Source: JBMDXB01 sp048594885 (GTDB lineage Bacteria > Acidobacteriota > Vicinamibacteria > Vicinamibacterales > 2-12-FULL-66-21). From it: a stretch of 64,000 bases of DNA. Location: NCBI GenBank assembly GCA_048594885.1, contig JBMDXB010000153.1:1-64000 (forward strand), read 5' to 3'. The notes below the pieces were generated by a model that was given only the letters and a program-made list of their open reading frames with translations, did not search any database and had not been told where the DNA came from. The translations under genes and the position numbers were made by a program. Below, piece after piece: positions 17,981 through 26,208 of the stretch; within the stretch, counting starts at the first letter, position 1, and every line of letters starts with the position of its first letter.

Positions 17981-19608
17981 CTCAATTCCTGTAACGGCAC
18001 CACGCGCAGGTTCATCGTCAACCGATCGTTCTCGACGACCGTGAACCGCTCGGCATGATTCGCGTGGCTCTCGAACGTTTCCAGGCGATTGAACATCTCG
18101 TTCGCCGCCTGCGGCGGCAGCGCGACGATCAGGTAATCACCGGCGGCAACGCCAGGCAGCGTGAAGCGCCCGTCGCCTCCCGACATCGTTGTCGGAAACC
18201 GGGACAGCGCGATGGGCGTCTGCACCGCCGTGCTGGGAACCAGCATGACGCGTGCGCCCGCCACAGGCTTCCCGCTGTCGTCGGCGACCGAGCCGGACAC
18301 GATCGCCACACGGCTGGTGAGGGTCACCTCGATCTCGTGCCGTGGATCGGTGACGAACTCGACATCCCCGTGGGTGATGTCCGCTCCCCGGTAGCGGATG
18401 GACTTCACCGCCCACCCACGCGGCAGGCCGTCGACGACAACATCCACGCGGCCGAAGAGGTTTGTGAGCCGGAACGTACCCTCCGGCGAGAGGCGCACCG
18501 GCTGAGACCACGGCGCGCCCATCGGACGGGGGGTCCCGGCGGGTCTCGCCGCGACGGCGACGTTGCTGAAGTTCGGACGCGACGGAGGCGTATCTTCGAG
18601 GACGATGCGGCCTTCGACGATCGCGGGGTTGCGCAGCATGAGCAACAGACCTTCGGCATTGTCATCTTCGATGCGGACGGGGAGTACGCCGCGCTGATCG
18701 CCGATCGAGGCCGACACGCTGTACTGGCCGGGCGACAGACCGGCAAACACGAACCGGCCGTCGTTGAAAACCGTGCCCATACTTTGTGCGGCGAAGGAGC
18801 CGTCGTACCGCGTGAGATCGACGGACACGCGCTCGACCGGCATCCCGGTCGCGTCGACGACAGCGCCGGAGATCGTGAACGTCTTCGATCGCCGCGCGCG
18901 AATGTCGATCCCCTCGACGTCGTAATTGGTGACGTGGACGCTCTGCGCCTCGGACTCGATCGTCGCCGATGGGTAGCACGTCCTGACGAAGCGATCCCCT
19001 GATGCAGCCGGCGTCCTGCGCATCTGCGAGCGCATCTGGATGTCGAGACAAACGATGTAGCGGCCCGGCGGCACGCCGTAGATGCGGAACACCCCGCGGT
19101 CGTCGGTCGATGCCGGCCTGACCGGCGATCCCGGGTAACGCGATCCTTCGGGGCGCGCCTGGACGTTGGCGCCGACGAGCGGATCGCCGAACTCGTCCAC
19201 TACGCGTCCGGAGATCGCCAACGTCCGCGCCAGGGCGACGTCGACGTCGGCCCGAATCTCGGCGTCCTTCAGGAACAACATGGACAGCCGCTCGGCATTG
19301 GCGATATCGCGAAGTGTCTGAGGGGCGTGCGTCGCGCGGTTTTCGCCCGGAGACACGGTGATCTCGTAGCGTCCGGCAGGAAGATTCGCCACTTCGAAGC
19401 GTCCGTCCTGATCCGTCAGGGCCGACTTCACGAGGTTGGATGGTCCAACGAATCGCGCGCTCACCAGCGCGCGCGGAATCGGTGCGCCGGTCTCTTTGTC
19501 CGTGATCTGCCCTCGAATGGCCGCCGTGCCCGTGAGAGGCGGCGGCGCTGGGGGCCGCTGCCCCTGCTGGCCTAGCAGCACGAGCGCGACGAGCAGGACA
19601 GCGGTCAT
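17977..19608 (-). CDS. Secreted carboxypeptidase regulatory-like multidomain protein (array gene 2, type B1)
   Basis: This 543-aa protein has signal peptide MTAVLLVALVLLGQQGQ and modules RGQITDKETGAPIPRALV, SGRVVDEFGDPLVGANV and SGAVVDATGMPVERVSV, then VSGSVADDSGKPVAGARVML at the C-terminus. Cysteines in YIVCLDI and VRTCYPSATI form the subfamily B pair. It is most like array gene 4, including the N-terminal PPLTGT and ENRATH motifs. Coupled to both neighbours by 4-nt ATGA overlaps. Function unknown. Confidence 0.85.
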   Translation of the reverse strand: MTAVLLVALVLLGQQGQRPPAPPPLTGTAAIRGQITDKETGAPIPRALVSARFVGPSNLVKSALTDQDGRFEVANLPAGRYEITVSPGENRATHAPQTLRDIANAERLSMLFLKDAEIRADVDVALARTLAISGRVVDEFGDPLVGANVQARPEGSRYPGSPVRPASTDDRGVFRIYGVPPGRYIVCLDIQMRSQMRRTPAASGDRFVRTCYPSATIESEAQSVHVTNYDVEGIDIRARRSKTFTISGAVVDATGMPVERVSVDLTRYDGSFAAQSMGTVFNDGRFVFAGLSPGQYSVSASIGDQRGVLPVRIEDDNAEGLLLMLRNPAIVEGRIVLEDTPPSRPNFSNVAVAARPAGTPRPMGAPWSQPVRLSPEGTFRLTNLFGRVDVVVDGLPRGWAVKSIRYRGADITHGDVEFVTDPRHEIEVTLTSRVAIVSGSVADDSGKPVAGARVMLVPSTAVQTPIALSRFPTTMSGGDGRFTLPGVAAGDYLIVALPPQAANEMFNRLETFESHANHAERFTVVENDRLTMNLRVVPLQELR

Positions 19609-21335
19609 CGTTCGATCTCCGGCAGCCTGACGACGGGCACGTCGATCGTCGGGTGCTCGTTCGGCGCGAGCGTGATCCGTTGCGCCCGGCTGCGGACGGC
19701 GTCCAGAACGTCCTTGCGCCGTCGCAGCACATCGCGCCCCTGTTCCGGCACAATCGCCGCGACGAGGTACTCGTCAGGACGCAGCGGCGGGAACGTGACC
19801 GTGCCGTCCGGGGTGGCTGGCTCGTTCGGCAACGTGAATCCTGAAGAGCGGCGTGGATCTGCAGCCATGAGGACGATCAGCGCCGTCGGCATCGGCTGTC
19901 CCTTGTCGTCGAACGGCCTGACCGTGAGACGCGCGACCCGGTTGGTCACGACGATTTCGAGCTGACGTGAGTCGCCGCGCTTGAACCCGGTCGGCAGTTG
20001 CGTGATGTCCGCTCCGCCGTGGCGGACCATCTTCACGATCCAGCCGGTGGGGAGGCCGTTGACGCTGATGACCGCCGGCCCATGGAGTCCCTTCAGCTGG
20101 AACGTGGACTCCTCGCTCACCACGACGGACGGTGTCATGACGTTGTTGAACAACGGATCGCCGTCCATGGGCCTGACCGCCGTCACGGCGAGACGCGGAC
20201 GTCCGGGCGGCGCTTCGCCCTCGTACACCACGCGTCCATCGATCGTCGCCCCGCTCGTCGTCCGCACGACGAGATCGGAGATGTCGGACGCTTCGACGAC
20301 GACCCGCACGTAGCCGTATTCGTGGTTCGACGGAGGGCCTGGTGAAGACCCAGGCTCGGCAATCGTCACGCGGACGAGATACTCACCGGGGGCGACGCCG
20401 CGCGCGACGAACGTGCCCTGCCGGTACTCGACGCCGGACACATACCCGCGCGGATAGCGCTGCTCCGCCTGCTCGAGGGAGACTGACGCGTACTCGGTCT
20501 GCGCGCCCGATTCGCGGAAGATCGACCCGGAGATGGTGTACGTGCCTCCGCGCTGCATCTGGATCGCGATGCCCGTCACGTCGGAGGCTTCGATCGTGAC
20601 GGGCGTCGCGCCGGACGCGGACGTCGCCGACGGATGGCACGTGCGTACGTAGCGCAACTGCTGGAGTTCCTCGCCTCGCTGCCGTGAGCTCCAGGGTTCC
20701 TCGCCAGCCGTCGCGCACACGTGGTAGCGGCCCGGGCTGAGTCCGTGGAGGCGGAACACGCCGCGGTCGTCGGTGCGCAGCATGCGCGAGTAGCTGACGC
20801 CGATGGTTTCGATCGGAGCCGCCGCCATCATCACGTCTGACAGCGGCTCGCCGTATTCGTTGAGGACACGACCCTCGATCGCATACGACCGTGACATCGT
20901 GAAGTCCACGTTGCGGCGCACGTCGCCCGGTGTGAGATCGAGTGGGGAAGGACGGTTGAAGGCGGGAGGAGCGTTGTCGTCGAGGCCCAGGCTGGCCGCG
21001 CGATAGCCGCCGCGATACTCGCCGGGTTGCGCGGTGCCGGAGTACTGACCCGGCGGAAGGCCGGTGACCTCGTAACGGCCGTCGGGGCCGGTGGCCGCTT
21101 CGAACGGGCCCTCTCCCGGAACCGCGCCGCGGCGGTAGAAGACGACGGTCATGCGCCGCAGCGGCTCGCCGGTCTCCCGGTCCACGACGCGCCCGCTCAC
21201 ACTGGCGGTCGCGCCCATTACAGGCTTCGCCGTATCGCGCGGCGGTGTCTGCTGTGCCGCCTGGGCACACGGCACGACCGTCAGGACCAGCACGAGAATG
21301 CCGAGACGTGCTTGCGGCATCGGACCTTTAGACAC
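19605..21335 (-). CDS. Secreted carboxypeptidase regulatory-like multidomain protein (array gene 1, type B2)
   Basis: This is the first gene of the array (576 aa, or 571 aa from the internal MPQARLG start, which gives a cleaner signal peptide). Five modules are visible at about residues 45-110, 150-215, 262-330, 352-430 and 460-540, each ending in a turn such as GLPPGQY, GLSPGRY or GVAPGEY. The cysteine pair lies in YHVCATA and VRTCHPSATS. It shares TPPRDTAK with array gene 3. The 137-nt gap to the upstream M14 gene contains a 30-bp inverted repeat. Whether the peptidase and array are co-transcribed cannot be told. Confidence 0.85.
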   Translation of the reverse strand: MSKGPMPQARLGILVLVLTVVPCAQAAQQTPPRDTAKPVMGATASVSGRVVDRETGEPLRRMTVVFYRRGAVPGEGPFEAATGPDGRYEVTGLPPGQYSGTAQPGEYRGGYRAASLGLDDNAPPAFNRPSPLDLTPGDVRRNVDFTMSRSYAIEGRVLNEYGEPLSDVMMAAAPIETIGVSYSRMLRTDDRGVFRLHGLSPGRYHVCATAGEEPWSSRQRGEELQQLRYVRTCHPSATSASGATPVTIEASDVTGIAIQMQRGGTYTISGSIFRESGAQTEYASVSLEQAEQRYPRGYVSGVEYRQGTFVARGVAPGEYLVRVTIAEPGSSPGPPSNHEYGYVRVVVEASDISDLVVRTTSGATIDGRVVYEGEAPPGRPRLAVTAVRPMDGDPLFNNVMTPSVVVSEESTFQLKGLHGPAVISVNGLPTGWIVKMVRHGGADITQLPTGFKRGDSRQLEIVVTNRVARLTVRPFDDKGQPMPTALIVLMAADPRRSSGFTLPNEPATPDGTVTFPPLRPDEYLVAAIVPEQGRDVLRRRKDVLDAVRSRAQRITLAPNEHPTIDVPVVRLPEIER

Positions 21336-21368
21336 CCGGTCGAGCGCTCCGGCTTGGCGGAGTGGCCC

Positions 21369-21471
21369 GTCAATGCTGAATGCTGAATGCCGAATGCTGA
21401 AAATGCCGGAATGTCAGAATGGGCAAAGCAGCACCCCATTTAGCATTTGGCATTCAGCATTCAGCATTGAC
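21369..21471. repeat. 30-bp inverted repeat of TGAATGC words
   Basis: Arms 21369-21398 and 21442-21471 are complementary at 29 of 30 positions and surround a 43-nt loop. The arms are built from a repeated word close to TGAATGC. It sits between the M14 peptidase and the eight-gene array. With no T-run it is more like a repeat element than a classical terminator, though as RNA it would form a long hairpin. Confidence 0.65.
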
Positions 21472-21472
21472 A

Positions 21473-24400
21473 TCACCTTGGATCCAGCTTGCGGCCCGCG
21501 TCGAGGTGCTCGTGATTCAGGATCACATTCAGGACCATGAAATAGCTTCCCTGTGTCTCGCCGCGCCAGATCGGGTTGTTCGAGAAGACGACGACGTGTC
21601 CCTTGTCGACGGGGACGTCGACGACCATCGGCCGCTGCGCGATCTCGGTGCCGCCGTCGAGCAACCCTGACACGAGCAGGTCGCGCGAGTCGCCATAGCG
21701 GAACACCACGCGCGGACGCTGTGCCGGCGGGATGATGTTGATGCCATTGCGCAGTTGATCCTCGCGGATCGGCGCCGCCTGCCACGGCTCCGGACGCGGA
21801 TCCTCCGGCACCGGGTCGGTGACCGGCCGGCCCTGCGGCTGGTCCGGATCGTCGGGCGTGCCTCGACCTGTGGCGCGACGCGGCGTGTCCCCGCTCGGGC
21901 TCCCCGGCCCCCGGCCCCCCCGGCCTCCGGCCATGTTGCTCACGCCGAGGATCGGGCCGTTCGATGAGTAGATCGACACGCCGTCGTCGTAGCCGTAGGC
22001 GATGGGACTCGCCCCGTCGACGATCTTCGACCGCAGCACGGCGCCGGTGATCTTCAGGCGCTGCGCCGGCGTGACGGAGACGCCGGGCGTGAAGCCGAAC
22101 TGCACGGCGAAGCTCGTCGTGTCATCCGTCGTGATCAGGACGCCGCCGGCGCGGACGAATGCCTGCAGGTTGGCGAGCCCCTCCCATCCGAGTCCCGGCC
22201 GCATGTCGTCGGTCGCATCGATCTTGCCGATGTTCGGCGTCAGCTCAGTCGTCTTCCAGGGCAGCGGGTTGCCGTACATCGGCATGCCGGTGATGATCGC
22301 CTGACCGGCGCCGCGGCCGACGGGCGGGAAGAGAATCACGTCGTATTTCGACTGCAGGTTGCGCTCCTGCGCGACGGTCTGCGTGTTGATGTAGGTGTAC
22401 GGGATCGCGAGCTGGTCGAGTGCGATGCGCCACCAACCCTCGTCCTGCGTGCTCAGCCAGGTGTGGAGCAGCGCCACACGCGCCGCCTTCGCCGGATGCG
22501 TCTTCACACTCGGCGCGGACGCCAGCGCGACGGCTTTCAACCCCAACTCACTCGCGGCCTTTTCCAGATCCGCCGCCGGCACACCGGAGACGATGAACGA
22601 GCCGCGACTGAACTTCTGGCCGCCGCTCTCGAAGGGCTCTTCGGCGACGTCGAACGTCGCGTTCTTGAACCGGTAGCGCAGCGTCGCGAGCGATGGGTCG
22701 GCGTTGTGGTTGATCGCGAAGATCGATCCGCTTCCGGTGACGCCGCCGGGTGCGGCCACGTCGCTCTTGATCGGTTCCATCGCCGCATCGAGGACCTTCG
22801 CGTCAGTCACGCGCACGACCTTGACGTTGAATAGCTCGCCGAACGTCCAGCCGGTGTCGTCGTAGGGATTCCGCTGTGGGTCGTCCGGCGCCCAGTACTG
22901 GTAATCGAGCAGCGTGTCGGCGATACGGCTGTACGGCTGGTCCATGCGCAGGATGTAGCTGCCGGCGGGGAAGGTGCGCACTTCCGGCTCGTCCTTCTTC
23001 GCCTCCGGTTTCTGATCTGGCTTCGCCTGCTCGCCGTTGCCATTGCCGCTCGACGTGGTCGTCGTCGATCGCGCCGGCGGCCTGCGCCGGGCGGGAAGCG
23101 TGACGGTGAACGGCGCCGTCGCGCGCGAAATCTCGCAGCCCTGCAGCTGCATGATGCGGAGCAGATCCGCCTGCGGTCCGGGACGGGGATCATCGGCGGA
23201 GAAGACATACGCCGCCGGCCCTTCGGCCTTCGCCTTGAGAATCGACCGCTTGCTCTTCAGGTAAAAGTTCTTGAGAAACAGGTTCTTGTTGTCGGCGAAG
23301 TGATTCAGCGAGACGAGCAGCCCGGTCTGCTGGTAGTTGTTGTTGTTCCGCTGCGACCACTTGGCAATCGGCAACGGCGGGTTCTGCTTGTACCAGGTCC
23401 GGGCGGTCTCGTTCGCGCTCAGCCGCCGCTCGAGCGTGTCGGCGCCGCCGTTGCCGAACGTCTCGTAGAGGCGGCTGATGCCGTTGTGCGTCGCGGCGAT
23501 GAACATCAGGTAGCCGGGCGTCCACGTGTCGAAGGTGCCGTGCGTGAACACGCCCGGCATGCCGAACTTCGTCATCTCCGACACGTTGTGCCAGCCGATC
23601 ATCTGCCATTCGTCGGTGAGAATCGGATCGAGCCACGCGTTGTACGGACCGTCGCCGACGGTGTTGTCGTAGAGATACGCCACCGATTCGTGGAGGTCGT
23701 GCAGGACCTGCGCCTTCCAGGCGACGTAGGTATTCAGCACGTTGCGCGTGAGGTTGAGCGTCAGCCCCATCGCGTCGCGGTTGTTGTCGTGCGCGACATA
23801 CTTGCCCCAATAGACCAGCCCCGGCCAGTGCTTGTCGGGGTTCGCCGTGTGCCAGCGGTAGACGTCCACCTGCCGATCGCGGCCGTCCACTTCGACGACT
23901 GGCGTAATCAGCGTGACCACGCGATTGCGGATCTTCTGGATGTAGGCGCTGTCGTCGACGGCGAGGCGGTAAACCAGCTCCATCAGCGCGGTGGGCGAGC
24001 CCGTCTCCGGCGAGTGAATCGCGCCGGTGACGTAGTAGACGGGAACGGACTGATCGACGAGCTTGTCGGCCTCCGCATCGTTCATCCCGATCGTCCGCGG
24101 ATCGGCCAGCTTTGCCAGGCGCGCGCGATTCTCTTCGAGCTTCGCCAGGTTCGCCTCCGACGAGACGGCCACCGCGATCATCTCGCGGCCTTCCTCCGTC
24201 TTGCCGATGGTGTAGACCTTCACGCGGGGGCTGGCCTTCTCGACCATCCGCATGTACCGGTAAACCTCGTGCGAGTAGGGGAGCATGCCCGGCGCTCCCG
24301 CGACGTCGCCGAGCACCGCCATCGGCGTCGGCACGGCCTTCGACGCCGGCAGATAGTCGACGAGCGGCGACGTGAAGTACGGCGCCGTCGTGTACTCCTT

Positions 24401-24538
24401 CATCTTCTTCGTGTAGGCCTCGTCCACGGCCTGCTTCGCGTCGCGCGCGTACGGGTTGGACGGCGACTGGGCACCAGCCGTGGACGCCGCCGCCATGCCG
24501 ACACTGACCAACAGGACTATCGTCGTTCGTCTCATCAA
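21473..24538 (-). CDS. M14 family zinc metallocarboxypeptidase, large secreted form
   Basis: This 1021-aa protein has signal peptide MMRRTTIVLLVSVGMAAASTAGA, then an M14 peptidase domain at about residues 60-400. Candidate zinc ligands are His and Glu of GAIHSPETGS and the His of VLHDLHES; the substrate-binding Asn-Arg is in HDNNRDAMG. The long C-terminal half (about 450-1021) contains a Gly-Arg-rich linker and a region resembling a ThuA/glutamine-amidotransferase-like fold (VRAGGVLITTDDTTSFAVQFG), a layout common in acidobacterial M14 proteins. Probably exported and active on peptides. It lies immediately upstream of, and co-directional with, the secreted paralog array. Confidence 0.85.
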   Translation of the reverse strand: MMRRTTIVLLVSVGMAAASTAGAQSPSNPYARDAKQAVDEAYTKKMKEYTTAPYFTSPLVDYLPASKAVPTPMAVLGDVAGAPGMLPYSHEVYRYMRMVEKASPRVKVYTIGKTEEGREMIAVAVSSEANLAKLEENRARLAKLADPRTIGMNDAEADKLVDQSVPVYYVTGAIHSPETGSPTALMELVYRLAVDDSAYIQKIRNRVVTLITPVVEVDGRDRQVDVYRWHTANPDKHWPGLVYWGKYVAHDNNRDAMGLTLNLTRNVLNTYVAWKAQVLHDLHESVAYLYDNTVGDGPYNAWLDPILTDEWQMIGWHNVSEMTKFGMPGVFTHGTFDTWTPGYLMFIAATHNGISRLYETFGNGGADTLERRLSANETARTWYKQNPPLPIAKWSQRNNNNYQQTGLLVSLNHFADNKNLFLKNFYLKSKRSILKAKAEGPAAYVFSADDPRPGPQADLLRIMQLQGCEISRATAPFTVTLPARRRPPARSTTTTSSGNGNGEQAKPDQKPEAKKDEPEVRTFPAGSYILRMDQPYSRIADTLLDYQYWAPDDPQRNPYDDTGWTFGELFNVKVVRVTDAKVLDAAMEPIKSDVAAPGGVTGSGSIFAINHNADPSLATLRYRFKNATFDVAEEPFESGGQKFSRGSFIVSGVPAADLEKAASELGLKAVALASAPSVKTHPAKAARVALLHTWLSTQDEGWWRIALDQLAIPYTYINTQTVAQERNLQSKYDVILFPPVGRGAGQAIITGMPMYGNPLPWKTTELTPNIGKIDATDDMRPGLGWEGLANLQAFVRAGGVLITTDDTTSFAVQFGFTPGVSVTPAQRLKITGAVLRSKIVDGASPIAYGYDDGVSIYSSNGPILGVSNMAGGRGGRGPGSPSGDTPRRATGRGTPDDPDQPQGRPVTDPVPEDPRPEPWQAAPIREDQLRNGINIIPPAQRPRVVFRYGDSRDLLVSGLLDGGTEIAQRPMVVDVPVDKGHVVVFSNNPIWRGETQGSYFMVLNVILNHEHLDAGRKLDPR

Positions 24539-24610
24539 GGAATCCTCGGGTTATCTCCGGCGGAGGCGTATGATCGGTGGTGAGCGATTGTAGCGCGGGT
24601 TGAGGGAGGT

Positions 24611-25666
24611 ATGGCGACGCACGACATCATCGTCATCGGCGCGTCGGCCGGCGGTGTGGAGGCCATCAGCGCGCTGGTGACGAAGCTCCCGCGCGACTTG
24701 CACGCCGCGATCTTCGTGGTGCTGCACGTGTCGCGCGGCCGCAGCGTCTTCCCCGACATCCTCTCGCGCGCGGGCTGCCTGCCCGCACACCATCCGAACG
24801 ACGGCGAGAGCATCGCCTACGGGCGCATCTACGTCGCGCCGCCGAACCATCACATGGTCGTCGAGGACGGCCGCGTGCGGATTCATCACGGCCCGACGGA
24901 GAACGGCGTGCGGCCGGCGATCGATCCGCTGTTTCGATCCGCCGCGCGTGAATACGGGCCGCGCGTCGCCGGCGTCGTGCTGACCGGCTCGCTCGACGAC
25001 GGCACGGCGGGTCTGGCGGCGATCAAGGAGGCGGGCGGCGTCACCATCGTGCAGGACCCGGCGGAGGCGTTCGCGCCGAGCATGCCGCGCAACGCCATCG
25101 ATCTCGTCCGTGTCGACCACGTGCTACCGGTGCGGGAGATCGCCGTGCTGCTCGCGACCCTCGCGCGCGAGCACGCGCCGGCGGCCGACGCCTTGGACGG
25201 CCCGCACATGCGTCAGATGGAGCCGGATCTCGGCGAACCGCCGATGCCGCTCGCGGCGGGAGATCGTCCCGGACGCCCGTCGGTCTTCAGCTGTCCCGAG
25301 TGCAACGGCGTGTTGTGGGAGACGGACGACTCCGGCATCCTGCGCTTCCGGTGCCGCGTCGGCCACGTTTACTCGGCGGAGAGCATGCTGGCAGCGCAGA
25401 CCGACTCGGTTGATCGCGCGCTCTGGGCGGCGCTACGCGCGCTGGAGGAGCGCGCGTCGCTGACGCATCGCATGTCGGAGCGGGCCCGGGCACGCCAGCA
25501 GACGTGGGTGGCGAAGGCGTTCGAAGATCGCGCGCGGATCGCCGAGGATCATGCAAACGTGGTCCGCGAGCTGCTGCACAGCCGGACGGCGGCGCAGGTC
25601 GTACCCGATCACTCGCCGGACGGGGAAACGCCGGAGCCGGTCACGCCGGAGTCCGACGGCACATAG
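24611..25666 (+). CDS. cheB: CheB-type protein-glutamate methylesterase without receiver domain
   Basis: This 351-aa protein begins directly with the CheB catalytic domain. The triad is readable as Ser in IGASAGGVEA (about residue 12), His in VVLHVSRG (about 39) and Asp in LTGSLDDGTAG (about 132). No N-terminal response-regulator domain is present. The C-terminal part has a Cys-rich segment (FSCPECNGVLWE...FRCRVGHVYS), as in CheB proteins of CheB/CheR hybrid pathways, followed by helices. It lies convergent to the cheR/PAS genes and overlaps the last of them by 58 nt. It likely deamidates or demethylates receptors or a partner in a non-flagellar pathway. Confidence 0.9.
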   Translation: MATHDIIVIGASAGGVEAISALVTKLPRDLHAAIFVVLHVSRGRSVFPDILSRAGCLPAHHPNDGESIAYGRIYVAPPNHHMVVEDGRVRIHHGPTENGVRPAIDPLFRSAAREYGPRVAGVVLTGSLDDGTAGLAAIKEAGGVTIVQDPAEAFAPSMPRNAIDLVRVDHVLPVREIAVLLATLAREHAPAADALDGPHMRQMEPDLGEPPMPLAAGDRPGRPSVFSCPECNGVLWETDDSGILRFRCRVGHVYSAESMLAAQTDSVDRALWAALRALEERASLTHRMSERARARQQTWVAKAFEDRARIAEDHANVVRELLHSRTAAQVVPDHSPDGETPEPVTPESDGT

Positions 25667-26208
25667 CTTTCAGGAGAAAAGAACCAGCACCGTCGCCCGT
25701 GCTGCGGGAGATGCCGGACGTGCACGGACACCACCCGCGACTTCCGATCGCGCGGCCGGACCGTCAGGTGCGTGGTGACAGGATTCGGCTCGAGGCCGGA
25801 GGATTTCAGCAGCGACGTGAAGTATTCGCGGTCGGCGACGAACAGCAGCAGCGGCTTGCCCGCGAGATGCCGGGCGCTGATGTTGAGCAGCCGCGCGGCG
25901 GCGTCGTTCGCCGAGCGCACGATGCCCTCGTCGTCGGTGAACAGGCACGCCACGGGCATGGCGTCGAGGAGTTCGTCGTAGCGGCCGCCGAGCGCCTGGG
26001 TCTCGCCGCGGGTCGCCGCCAGGCCGTCGCTGATCTCGTGCAGGTGGTCGATCGCGACGCGCAGCTCCTCGAGCGCGCTCTGCAGTTCGCGCAGCGCAAG
26101 GGCGGTCACCCGGCCGTCGGCGCCAGGCCGTTCCTTCTTCAACTCCAGCTCGGAGAGCCGCGTCATCGCCGCGGCGGTCTTCATCGACAACGCTTGAATC
26201 GTGTTCAT
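25609..26208 (-). CDS. PAS domain sensor protein
   Basis: This 199-aa protein has an N-terminal helical region (about 1-75, coiled-coil-like with ELELKKERPG...LQSALEELRVAIDHLHEIS) and a PAS domain (about 78-190, from DELLDAMPVACLFTDDEGIV). No output domain is present. The start ATG 26208 overlaps the TGA of the upstream PAS gene by 4 nt, so it is translationally coupled to it. It probably senses a ligand or redox state for the CheR/kinase module. The 3' end overlaps cheB antisense by 58 nt. Confidence 0.8.
   Translation of the reverse strand: MNTIQALSMKTAAAMTRLSELELKKERPGADGRVTALALRELQSALEELRVAIDHLHEISDGLAATRGETQALGGRYDELLDAMPVACLFTDDEGIVRSANDAAARLLNISARHLAGKPLLLFVADREYFTSLLKSSGLEPNPVTTHLTVRPRDRKSRVVSVHVRHLPQHGRRCWFFSPESYVPSDSGVTGSGVSPSGE

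Noticed and set aside
7967..21335. TonB-dependent receptor operon
   Set aside because: The N-terminal carboxypeptidase-like modules resemble those of TonB receptors, but the proteins are only about 550 aa and lack plug and barrel domains.
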